NCBI GenBank assembly: GCA_934444895.1
Contig: CAKSDA010000061.1
Coordinates: 1 to 9,398 of the forward strand
Reading direction: 5' to 3'
DNA from: an uncultured Eubacteriales bacterium
Lineage (GTDB): Bacteria; Bacillota; Clostridia; Oscillospirales; Acutalibacteraceae
DNA length: 9,398 nucleotides
The notes beneath the pieces were generated by a model. That model ran no database searches. It had not been told where the DNA came from and saw only the letters and a program-made list of their open reading frames with translations. Below are positions 1-5,928 of this stretch, one piece after another; the stretch's first letter is position 1; the number at the start of each line of letters is the position of its first letter. The translations under genes were made by a program, and so were the position numbers.

Positions 1-135
1 GCGGAAGAAGTGAGCGCGTACTCGCCTACCGGGTATACCGGCACGACCTACAGCGGATACGCGGAGATACCCGCGGCTGAAGCCGGAGGCTGCACAGACT
101 GCGGAAATCGGCGGCCGCCAAATTGCGCGTTTTGA
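1..135 (+). pseudogene. Partial upstream reading frame (44 codons) of an unrecognised protein, apparently frameshifted into 140-565
   Basis: Frame 1 is open from the window edge to a TGA at 133-135 and has no start in the window, so it is the tail of a frame coming from the left. It encodes a low-complexity stretch rich in Ala, Gly, Tyr, Thr and Pro (ending around ...YSGYAEIPAAEA) using common codons. After about base 90 the frame-1 product turns into an unconvincing Cys/Arg/Pro-rich tail. At the same point frame 2 begins to look like real protein (EAAQTAEIGGRQIARFENM) and continues without a stop into the gene at 140-565. Removing one G from the CCGGAGG run at about 89-95 would join the two into one continuous protein. 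I infer a single gene with a one-base insertion, either a true mutation or a sequencing/assembly error. No function is recognised. Confidence 0.5.
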
Positions 136-139
136 AAAT

Positions 140-565
140 ATGCTTAACCATAATTACCTGTTTGAAGATGAATTTTCTTCTGACAGAGATGTTATTGAAA
201 AATCAATAATTTCACTTAACAGTTATGTTGATGATAATAACGAAATTGACAAGTCGGTTGTACTTGGATTTATAAAAAACATGTATGGTCTGAGTGTCGA
301 TGAAAATTCTGCGGTTTACAGTTTCGCTCCTGCCGGTGCCGGGAAATTTGCGGTTATTGCCTGCGGTTACAGCCAGGTAAAGCACAGCAACATTTCGGCA
401 GTATTTGAAGAGGGAAGATATGTTGTTTCTTCAGATATGACGGTTTCTCCTCATGACGGCGATGCATACACTGTCAAGGTGAAAACAATTTTTGTGGAAA
501 ATAAAGAATCTTCTTTCGGATACAACATTGTCGGAGCATATATTTCAAACGAAAACAATGCATAA
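140..565 (+). CDS. C-terminal part of an unrecognised protein (hypothetical; likely starts upstream of the window)
   Basis: This reading frame ends at a TAA at 563-565. The first in-frame ATG (140) would give 141 residues, but I see no Shine-Dalgarno sequence before it, and the frame is open back to base 14 after a TGA at 11-13. The ATG is therefore probably internal and the protein continues upstream through the frameshift described at 1-135. The visible part is acidic at first (YLFEDEFSSDRDVIEKS), then has alternating beta-like segments (SAVYSFAPAGAGKFAVIACGYS, then ISAVFEEGRYVVSSDMTVS and YTVKVKTIFVE). It ends with an Asn-rich tail. There is no evident signal peptide, membrane segment or catalytic motif in this part. 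I do not recognise the family. It is followed closely by a strong terminator, so it is the last gene of its transcript. Confidence 0.6.
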   Translation: MLNHNYLFEDEFSSDRDVIEKSIISLNSYVDDNNEIDKSVVLGFIKNMYGLSVDENSAVYSFAPAGAGKFAVIACGYSQVKHSNISAVFEEGRYVVSSDMTVSPHDGDAYTVKVKTIFVENKESSFGYNIVGAYISNENNA

Positions 566-607
566 AAATATATTTGTGTTGAAATTTTAAAAAAGACAGC
601 AATATTT

Positions 608-634
608 AAAGCCCGCTTTTAAGCGGGCTTTTTT
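608..634 (+). terminator. Intrinsic terminator after the first gene
   Basis: GCCCGC (611-616) pairs with GCGGGC (623-628) around a TTTTAA loop. The stem can be extended by AAA (608-610) pairing with TTT (629-631), and a run of six T follows (629-634). It lies 42 bases after the stop at 565, so it ends transcription of the unrecognised gene and separates it from the histidine phosphatase gene. Confidence 0.9.
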
Positions 635-823
635 GTGCAATTTTAGAACCCTTGTGCTGCGCTCGATAGGGGAAATTACCGTTTAGGTTAATTATCGCCG
701 AACCTGCCCAAAACAGTAAGCTTTAGGCATTTTTAGTCTTGTCATCTTTTCCTGGCATCTGCCAAATGATAAAATAAATAATTATATAGTATTTTTTTAT
801 GTAAAATACGGCAAAAAAGCACA
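635..823. other. Gene-free intergenic stretch
   Basis: Together with the terminator and the promoter that flank it, this stretch makes up a 300-base gap between the first gene and the histidine phosphatase. No credible coding frame is visible. The first half (about 640-770) is of mixed composition; the second half is AT-rich. The only structure I see is a perfect 7-bp inverted repeat, GTATTTT (789-795) and AAAATAC (803-809), around a 7-base loop. It has no GC clamp and no clear role. Confidence 0.5.
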
Positions 824-852
824 TTGATTTTATAACCAAGGTAATATATAAT
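824..852 (+). promoter_or_regulatory. Predicted sigma-A-type promoter of the histidine phosphatase gene
   Basis: TTGATT (824-829) is followed after 17 bases by TATAAT (847-852), a perfect -10 hexamer with ideal spacing. Transcription would start near 859, leaving a leader of about 23 bases that contains the GAGGTGA ribosome binding site. Confidence 0.7.
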
Positions 853-869
853 TAATCTGGTATTTTATT

Positions 870-884
870 GAGGTGATATTTTTG
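870..884 (+). promoter_or_regulatory. Ribosome binding site that selects a TTG start codon
   Basis: GAGGTGA (870-876) sits 5 bases before TTG (882-884). An in-frame GTG at 873-875 lies inside the Shine-Dalgarno sequence itself and so cannot be the real start. With the TTG start the protein begins MTDLYIVRH, which places the catalytic RH motif at the usual distance from the N-terminus for this family. Confidence 0.8.
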
Positions 885-1562
885 ACGGATTTGTATATTG
901 TCAGGCATTGCGAGGCACTTGGAAACAGCAAGAGAATATTTCAGGGTATCAGTGACTGCGATATTACCGATTGCGGCCGCAGGCAACTTGCGCTTTTGTC
1001 GGAAAGGTTTAAAGATATAAAACTTGACGCAATATATTCAAGTCCGCTTAAAAGGGCAAAAGCAACCGCCGAGGCAATAAATAAATATCATAATCTTGAA
1101 ATTGTTACCGAAGAAAAACTGATTGAAATCAACGGCGGAGAAATTGAAGGAATTTGCTGGGTGGATTTCCCGAAAACGCGCCCGGTTCTTGAATATAACT
1201 GGAATATGGAACCGCATAAATTCCATCCGAAAGACGGAGAATCAATGCAAAGCGTTTACAAACGCTCATGGGAAGCGGTTCAAAAAATTATAGGCGAAAA
1301 TAAAGGAAAAACAGTGGCAATAGCATCGCACGGCTGCACAATAAGAAATATTTTATGTCATGCCGAAGGAAAGCCTATTGAGAAGCTTAACACAGTTGAC
1401 TGGGCTGATAACACCGGCGTATTTCTTTTAAGATTTTTTGATGACAAAAGTCTTCCTGAAATAAAACTTTTCAATGATATTTCTCACCTGACCGAAGACT
1501 GTTTACCGGTGCAAAACAGAATAGGAAGAATATTTTTAAAAAAGCCTGAAGCAGCCGAATAA
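882..1562 (+). CDS. Histidine phosphatase family protein (phosphoglycerate mutase-like)
   Basis: Cytosolic phosphohydrolase or mutase of the histidine phosphatase superfamily, 226 residues from the TTG start. The family signature is at the N-terminus: LYIVRHCEA, with R7 and the phospho-accepting H8. Cys replaces the usual Gly of RHG, a variant I associate with clostridial members. The second conserved arginine is in SSPLKRAKAT (about R58), a catalytic-type acidic residue lies in KLIEINGGEIEG (about E82), and the second catalytic histidine is H150 in VAIASHGCT. Substrate cannot be read from the sequence: members include phosphoglycerate mutases, CobC-like alpha-ribazole phosphatases and broad phosphatases, and no cobalamin genes are nearby. 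Calling it glycolytic because pyruvate kinase lies downstream would be a guess. It has its own promoter; ruvX follows after 87 bases with no obvious terminator between, so read-through is possible. Confidence 0.93.
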   Translation: MTDLYIVRHCEALGNSKRIFQGISDCDITDCGRRQLALLSERFKDIKLDAIYSSPLKRAKATAEAINKYHNLEIVTEEKLIEINGGEIEGICWVDFPKTRPVLEYNWNMEPHKFHPKDGESMQSVYKRSWEAVQKIIGENKGKTVAIASHGCTIRNILCHAEGKPIEKLNTVDWADNTGVFLLRFFDDKSLPEIKLFNDISHLTEDCLPVQNRIGRIFLKKPEAAE

Positions 1563-1649
1563 CAGAGGCTTAATGTTTAAATATTTAATTTATATAAGCT
1601 TAATAGCCGGTGCAGCTGACGGCTGAATATAATCAAAGGGGACGGCACC

Positions 1650-2063
1650 ATGATAATAATGTCTGTTGATTTGGGAGATGCGCGCACGGGAATTGCCGTT
1701 AGCGATAAAGGCGAAAAATTTGCCTTCCCAAAATGCGTTATTCATGAAAAAAATAAGGAACAGCTTATATCTAAAATTATTGAAGCCGCAAAGAAAGTTT
1801 CGGCAGAAAAAATTGTTGTGGGATTGCCTAGAAATATGGATGGTTCTCTGGGATTTAAAGCAAACGATTGTACCGCCGCCGCAGAAAAAATAAAAGAAAG
1901 TTTTTGGGGCGAAGTAGTTATGTGGGATGAACGCTGCACAACGGTATCGGCTCATAAGGCGCTTAATGTTACCAACACAAGGGGAAAGAAAAGAAAAGCG
2001 GTGGTTGACGCAGTTGCCGCAACTATGATTTTAGAAGATTATTTAAGATATTTAGACAGATAA
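1650..2063 (+). CDS. ruvX: RuvX/YqgF family, putative Holliday junction resolvase
   Basis: A 137-residue protein of the YqgF/RuvX family (RNase H fold), matching the usual family length. The family is annotated as a Holliday junction resolvase, and some members act in 16S rRNA 5'-end maturation. The acidic catalytic residues are visible: D7 in MSVDLGDARTGIAVSD, E94 in VMWDERCTT, and D120 in KAVVDAVAA. The glycine-rich VVGLPRNMDGS motif lies at about 57-67. The start is ATG 1650, 7 bases after AAAGGGGA (1635-1642); a second in-frame ATG at 1659 is less well spaced. In many Firmicutes ruvX follows alaS and the ireB gene, whereas here it lies between a histidine phosphatase and a PHP protein. 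A small hairpin, AGCCG (1605-1609) with CGGCT (1620-1624), lies just upstream and has no clear role. Confidence 0.95.
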   Translation: MIIMSVDLGDARTGIAVSDKGEKFAFPKCVIHEKNKEQLISKIIEAAKKVSAEKIVVGLPRNMDGSLGFKANDCTAAAEKIKESFWGEVVMWDERCTTVSAHKALNVTNTRGKKRKAVVDAVAATMILEDYLRYLDR

Positions 2064-2150
2064 CTGGATAATTGTGATATGTAATTATAAAATTAAATTG
2101 TTAAAATTTTGCATTTGATTTTAAACAGAATTTTGAATTTAGTTTAAAAT

Positions 2151-2187
2151 TAAGGTTTATATATTTTTTAAGGTTTTTATATATTTT
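2151..2187. repeat. Tandem duplication of an 18-19 base AT-rich unit upstream of the PHP gene
   Basis: TAAGGTTTATATATTTTT (2151-2168) is followed directly by TAAGGTTTTTATATATTTT (2169-2187), differing mainly by a two-base insertion. The unit lies 51 bases before the PHP start. TTGAAT at 2133-2138 with TATATA in the first copy has a 19-base spacer, which is too long for a convincing promoter. Confidence 0.7.
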
Positions 2188-2237
2188 CATTTTGTTCTTG
2201 CAGGCGCAGCACCTGTAAAAAGTAAAGGGTGGTTGGT

Positions 2238-2927
2238 ATGTTTAAATATGAATTGCATGCGCATTGCAGTGAGGTTAGCAGATGCGGACGCTCTACGGCA
2301 TTGGAAATGGCAAAGGCGTTTAAAAGCGTAGGTTACAGCGGCATGGTTTTTACGGACCATTTTATATACGGTAATACCAATATACCGCATAGCGGCAAAT
2401 GGGAAGATCGTATGAAGATGATATTTGATTCATATAAAGAAGCCGAAGAATTCGGCAGAAAAAACGATTTTTTGGTAATACCGGGAATAGAACACCATTA
2501 CGGACATGGAAAAGAAGTTTTGGTATATGGAAATATAACATTTGAGGATTTGGCAGCGCATCCTGAAATTGAAACAATGAATATAAAAGAGTTTTGCGCC
2601 CTGTGCCATAGTTTAGGCTGGTTTGTTTCGCAGGCTCATCCTTTTAGAGAAAGGGGTTACATAGAACCGGGGATTGCAATTAACACCGGAATTTTGGACG
2701 GAATCGAAGTATATAACCACTGCAACAATTCTAAAGAAAATCAAAAAGCGGTTTTGCTCTGCGCAAAAGAAGATTTAATTCCAACATCCGGATCGGATAC
2801 CCATGATTCTTCGCTTTGCGGAAAGGCCGGAATAGCTCTCGATTTTAAAATATCAAACGGACATGAACTTGCAAGAGCTTTGTTTGACCGAAAAGCAAAA
2901 ATTATTGTGGACGGCAAGGTAATTTAG
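2238..2927 (+). CDS. PHP domain protein, putative metal-dependent phosphoesterase
   Basis: A 229-residue single-domain protein of the PHP (polymerase and histidinol phosphatase) superfamily. Family members use a cluster of two or three metals to hydrolyse phosphoesters. The metal-binding motifs are in order: H7xH9 in YELHAHCSE, D40-H41 in VFTDHF, E85-H86 in IPGIEHH, H134 in SQAHPFRERG, and D187xH189 in SGSDTHDSS. No polymerase or other fused domain is present. The substrate is unknown: relatives include histidinol-phosphate phosphatase, YciV-type RNA/nucleotide phosphatases and tyrosine-phosphatase CpsB-like enzymes, and no histidine or capsule genes adjoin. The start is ATG 2238, 5 bases after AAAGGGTGG (2224-2232). 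The earlier in-frame GTG at 2229 overlaps this site and is unlikely. The next gene begins 74 bases later with no terminator visible. Confidence 0.9.
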   Translation: MFKYELHAHCSEVSRCGRSTALEMAKAFKSVGYSGMVFTDHFIYGNTNIPHSGKWEDRMKMIFDSYKEAEEFGRKNDFLVIPGIEHHYGHGKEVLVYGNITFEDLAAHPEIETMNIKEFCALCHSLGWFVSQAHPFRERGYIEPGIAINTGILDGIEVYNHCNNSKENQKAVLLCAKEDLIPTSGSDTHDSSLCGKAGIALDFKISNGHELARALFDRKAKIIVDGKVI

Positions 2928-3001
2928 AAAAACAAAATTCAAAACACCTATTTAAATTTGCGCTTTATATTTTCTGAAAATATTAATTGGGGGATATGTT
3001 A

Positions 3002-4081
3002 ATGGGAATGTTTAAAAAGTGGCTTAACAGGTTTTTTATAGACGGTTTAAGCGGAATGGCCATAGGTCTGTTTTCTACGCTTATTATCGGAACAATAATT
3101 GTGCAAATAGGAACCTTCTTAGGTGGATATTTGGGAAGCGTTCCGGGCAATATGATTATATCGGTAGGAAAAATAGCAATGGCTTTAACCGGCGCCGGTA
3201 TAGGTGTTGGGGTTGCAATAAAGTTTAAAGAAGCCCCCGCGGTTGCAATCTCTGCCGCATCTGCCGGAATGGTAGGAGCATTTGCTACAAAAATACTCGC
3301 CGGAGCGGTTTTTTCAAACGGAGTAATAACATTTGCCGGTCCCGGAGAGCCCCTCGGAGCATTCCTTGCAGCGTATGCCGCAATTGAAATCGGCCATTTG
3401 GTTTCCGGAAAAACTAAAATAGATATTATACTTACTCCGCTTGTTTCTATTTCTTCAGGAGCGGCTGTAGGAATTTTGCTCGGTCCTCCCATATCTTCCC
3501 TTATGACCCAGCTTGGAAATGTTATAAACTGGGGAACAGAACAGCAACCATTTTTAATGGGAATAGTGGTTTCGGTAATTATGGGAATGGTTTTAACACT
3601 TCCGATAAGTTCAGCCGCCATAGGTGTAATACTTAATTTAAGCGGTATTGCGGCGGGAGCGGCAACAATAGGTTGCTGTGCTAATATGATTGGTTTTGCA
3701 TTTGCAAGTTATGAAGAAAATAAATTGGGCGGCGTGTTCGCTCAGGGAATAGGCACAAGCATGCTGCAGGTTCCGAATATTGTTAAAAAACCTGTAATAT
3801 GGCTGCCTGCAATTGTTACAAGCGCTGTACTGGGTCCGGTTTCCACATGTCTTTTAAAAATGACAAATAATGCAACCGGGTCCGGAATGGGAACATGCGG
3901 ATTTGTGGGACAGATAATGACCTATCAGACTATGACTGCCCAAGGCACAGCGCCGGTTACGGTTTTGCTTGAAATGCTTGTAATGCATTTTGTTCTGCCG
4001 GCAGTAATGGCATATGGTATAAGCAAGCTTATGCGTAAGGCCGGTTGGATAAAAAGCGGAGATATGAAATTGGATTTATAA
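3002..4081 (+). CDS. PfoR-like membrane protein, PTS_EIIC_2 family (putative PTS sugar transporter subunit IIC)
   Basis: A 359-residue, very hydrophobic Gly/Ala-rich integral membrane protein with roughly nine to ten membrane segments (for example about 14-40, 50-73, 78-104, 117-135, 141-165, 184-211, 213-236, 265-285 and 318-344). The pattern, including NxxSGIAAGAATIGCCANMIG and the Gly-rich TNNATGSGMGTCG stretch, matches the PfoR/PTS_EIIC_2 family. That family is named after a putative perfringolysin regulator of Clostridium perfringens and is assigned to PTS permeases by similarity. There is no fused EIIA or EIIB domain and no such gene nearby, so PTS transport activity is an inference from the family name. 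Of four candidate starts, ATG 3002 is chosen because it lies 7 bases after GGGGGA (2989-2994); ATG 2996 is too close and TTG 2987 overlaps the site. Pyruvate kinase starts 45 bases downstream, probably in the same transcript. Confidence 0.85.
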   Translation: MGMFKKWLNRFFIDGLSGMAIGLFSTLIIGTIIVQIGTFLGGYLGSVPGNMIISVGKIAMALTGAGIGVGVAIKFKEAPAVAISAASAGMVGAFATKILAGAVFSNGVITFAGPGEPLGAFLAAYAAIEIGHLVSGKTKIDIILTPLVSISSGAAVGILLGPPISSLMTQLGNVINWGTEQQPFLMGIVVSVIMGMVLTLPISSAAIGVILNLSGIAAGAATIGCCANMIGFAFASYEENKLGGVFAQGIGTSMLQVPNIVKKPVIWLPAIVTSAVLGPVSTCLLKMTNNATGSGMGTCGFVGQIMTYQTMTAQGTAPVTVLLEMLVMHFVLPAVMAYGISKLMRKAGWIKSGDMKLDL

Positions 4082-4126
4082 TTATTAATTTTATAATTAA
4101 TGTAGGTTTAATTAGGGGATATTTAT

Positions 4127-5548
4127 ATGCGAAGAACAAAAATCATTTGTACGCTGGGACCGTCCAGTAATGATGAAAAAACAATAAGACACATGCTGCA
4201 AAACGGTATGAATGTGGCAAGATTTAATTTTTCTCACGGAGACCATGAGTATCATAAGAAAAACATTGAGCTTTTTCGAAGTGTTCGTGATAAAATGGGA
4301 GTTTCCGCCGCAGTTTTGCTTGACACAAAGGGACCGGAAATCAGGCTTAAAAATTTTGAAAACGGCTTTGCGGAAATAAAAAGCGGTGATTCGTTTACAC
4401 TGACTTCCAGAGATGTTATAGGTAACGAAAAAATTGCTTCGGTATCCTATTCAAATTTGCCGTCTCAGCTTAAAAAGGGAGATACCGTGCTTATAGATGA
4501 CGGTAAAATTGCACTTTCTGTTGAATCGTCCACCGATACGGATATAAACTGCACGGTTGTTGCCGGAGGAAAGATTGGAAATCATAAGGGCGTTAATATC
4601 CCAAATATTCACATTGATATGGAGTATTTAAGCAAAAAGGATAAGGAAGATATAATTTTCGGCGTTGAAAACAAAGTCGATTTTATTGCCGCTTCCTTTG
4701 TCAGAAATAAGGAAGATGTTATAGCTCTTAGAAATTTTGTTGACTATTACGGCGGACAGGATATTAAAATTATATCTAAAATTGAAAATATTGAGGGCGT
4801 AAACAATTTTGACGAAATATTAAAGTATTCTGACGGAATTATGATAGCTCGTGGAGATATGGGCGTTGAAATTAAATACGAACGCCTGCCGGGCATACAA
4901 AAATCCTTTATTAAAAAATGTTATCAGTCCGGCAAAATGGTAATTACCGCAACCCAAATGCTTGAATCGATGATTAATAATACAATGCCTACAAGGGCCG
5001 AGATTACCGATGTTGCAAACGCCGTATTCGACGGAACATCCGCAATAATGCTTTCAGGTGAAACCGCAATGGGTGTTAATCCTGCGCATGTTGTAAAGGT
5101 AATGTCAAAAATAGCAACTCAGGCAGAAAAAGACGCTTTTAATATGAGCATTTACGGCGGCATTCTATATGATAACGATACAAATGAAATTACAGAAGCC
5201 ATATGCGACGCGGCATGTACTACCGCAAGAGATATTCATGCAAAGGCTATTATTGCTGTAACAAAATCAGGACACACTGCAAGGCGTGTTTCAAAATTCA
5301 GACCATATGAGGCAATAATTGCCGCCACACCTAACCTTAAAACTTTTCATCAGCTTTCACTTTCATGGGGAGTTTGCCCCGTTTTGGCACTGAATCAGAA
5401 TAACTCCGATGAGTTATTCAGGCATGCGGCTTGCTGCGCAAGAAAGCTGGGTCTTGTAAAAGCAGGCGATATTACTGTAATAACCGCAGGCGTACCGCTT
5501 AATATTGAGGGCACCACAAATCTTTTAAAGGTTCAAATAGTGGAGTAA
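4127..5548 (+). CDS. pyk: Pyruvate kinase
   Basis: Catalyses phosphoenolpyruvate + ADP to pyruvate + ATP, the last step of glycolysis, in the cytosol. The 473 residues cover the A, B and C domains and end there, without the extra C-terminal PEP-utiliser domain found in Bacillus-type enzymes. Visible motifs: TKIICTLGPSS at the N-terminus; ARFNFSHG with R32, N34 and S36; DTKGPEIR with D66 and T67; the B domain at about 72-155; KIISKIEN with catalytic K218 and metal ligand E220; ARGDMGVE with metal ligand D244; and TATQMLESM, MPTRAE and SGETAMG. E71 in DTKGPE corresponds to the Glu that marks K+-dependent enzymes (Lys in K+-independent ones), so K+ activation is predicted. ATG 4127 lies 7 bases after AGGGGA (4114-4119). 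The transcript probably ends at the terminator at 5738-5770. Confidence 0.98.
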   Translation: MRRTKIICTLGPSSNDEKTIRHMLQNGMNVARFNFSHGDHEYHKKNIELFRSVRDKMGVSAAVLLDTKGPEIRLKNFENGFAEIKSGDSFTLTSRDVIGNEKIASVSYSNLPSQLKKGDTVLIDDGKIALSVESSTDTDINCTVVAGGKIGNHKGVNIPNIHIDMEYLSKKDKEDIIFGVENKVDFIAASFVRNKEDVIALRNFVDYYGGQDIKIISKIENIEGVNNFDEILKYSDGIMIARGDMGVEIKYERLPGIQKSFIKKCYQSGKMVITATQMLESMINNTMPTRAEITDVANAVFDGTSAIMLSGETAMGVNPAHVVKVMSKIATQAEKDAFNMSIYGGILYDNDTNEITEAICDAACTTARDIHAKAIIAVTKSGHTARRVSKFRPYEAIIAATPNLKTFHQLSLSWGVCPVLALNQNNSDELFRHAACCARKLGLVKAGDITVITAGVPLNIEGTTNLLKVQIVE

Positions 5549-5572
5549 TAAACTTTAAGAACTGCAAAAATG

Positions 5573-5638
5573 AACGCAAAGCCGCAATCTAAAAGGCGGC
5601 GGGTGAAACCTCGGCAGGTTTAACCGGCAGCAGCGTTT
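5573..5638 (+). other. GC-rich foldable element after pyk, possible structured RNA
   Basis: This GC-rich island in an otherwise very AT-rich gap begins 25 bases after the pyk stop. Three nested pairings are visible by eye: an outer stem AACGC (5573-5577) with GCGTT (5633-5637), a hairpin GCCGC (5581-5585) with GCGGC (5596-5600), and a hairpin AAACC (5606-5610) with GGTTT (5617-5621). Together they form a three-way-junction-like fold. CGGCAG is directly repeated at 5612-5617 and 5625-5630. ACGCAAAGCC (5574-5583) followed by CTAA (5589-5592) recalls part of the cyclic-di-GMP-I (GEMM) riboswitch consensus. However, the 5' GGCAAA hairpin and the 3' GCCGGGTTACC-type strand are missing, so I do not call it a riboswitch. 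No T-run follows, so it is not an intrinsic terminator on the plus strand. Confidence 0.35.
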
Positions 5639-5697
5639 AGTTAGAACTTAAATAAAAATACAAAGAATGCTAAAATTAATACTGTATATTATATATA

Positions 5698-5742
5698 GAT
5701 TAAGAGATAGATTAAAAAATAAATTAAGAGATAAATTAAGAG
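5698..5742. repeat. 12-bp tandem repeat array (about 3.75 copies)
   Basis: Consecutive units are GATTAAGAGATA (5698-5709), GATTAAAAAATA (5710-5721), AATTAAGAGATA (5722-5733) and a partial AATTAAGAG (5734-5742). The last unit runs into the 5' arm of the pyk terminator, which also begins with AAGAG, so the array may have arisen by slippage from the terminator arm. Confidence 0.8.
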
Positions 5743-5770
5743 GCTCCTTGAAAAAAGGAACCTCTTTTTT
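5738..5770 (+). terminator. Intrinsic terminator for the pyk transcript
   Basis: AAGAGGCTCC (5738-5747) pairs with GGAACCTCTT (5757-5766) with one C-A mismatch, around a 9-base A-rich loop, and ends in a run of six T (5765-5770). It lies 190 bases after the pyk stop, so the transcript would carry a long 3' untranslated region that includes the foldable element and the 12-bp array. Confidence 0.8.
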
Positions 5771-5806
5771 GTTCGGCTGTAATGAGCCTAAAAATATAAA
5801 TTATCT

Positions 5807-5849
5807 AAATCATTAATTGTTTAAATTATTAATCGGTCAAATGATTAAT
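5807..5849. repeat. Three copies of AAATNATTAAT at exact 16-bp spacing
   Basis: AAATCATTAAT (5807-5817), AAATTATTAAT (5823-5833) and AAATGATTAAT (5839-5849) are separated by unrelated 5-base spacers, giving a constant 16-bp period. Each contains the palindrome ATTAAT. The array lies between the pyk terminator and the end of tatD. Function is unknown; it could be degenerate tandem sequence or a protein-binding array. Confidence 0.65.
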
Positions 5850-5864
5850 ATGACTTTTAAATAT

Positions 5865-5926
5865 AAAAAAGGCTGTTGTAATTTAAAGTATTTTTCAAAA
5901 ACTTTAAAAAAGCTTTGAAAAAACAG
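5865..5926 (-). terminator. Possible weak terminator of the metG-tatD transcript
   Basis: Read on the minus strand just after the tatD stop, CTGTT pairs with AACAG across a long AT-rich hairpin. The hairpin core is a perfect 9-bp inverted repeat, seen on the plus strand as TTTTTCAAA (5891-5899) and TTTGAAAAA (5914-5922). The minus-strand hairpin is followed by GCC and six T (plus-strand A-run 5865-5870). The stem is nearly all A-T, so efficiency is doubtful. Confidence 0.35.
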
Positions 5927-5928
5927 GA

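Noticed and set aside
2958..2986. TTGCGC-17-TATTAA as a promoter for the PfoR-like gene
   Set aside because: The predicted start would fall inside the ribosome binding site of the gene at 3002, leaving no usable leader.
2987..2998. Upstream starts TTG 2987 and ATG 2996 for the PfoR-like protein
   Set aside because: Both overlap or abut the GGGGGA ribosome binding site at 2989-2994; ATG 3002 has the normal 7-base spacing.
2983..3621. Minus-strand open frame of 212 codons opposite the PfoR-like gene
   Set aside because: It is rich in Pro, Ile and Ala, as expected for the complement of a Gly/Ala/Ile-rich membrane protein gene. It has no credible start signal and the plus-strand gene is clearly the real one.
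5573..5638. Firm call of a cyclic-di-GMP-I riboswitch
   Set aside because: Only the ACGCAAAGCC/CTAA strand matches. The first hairpin and the 3' strand are missing and no plus-strand gene lies downstream, so it is kept only as a low-confidence foldable element.
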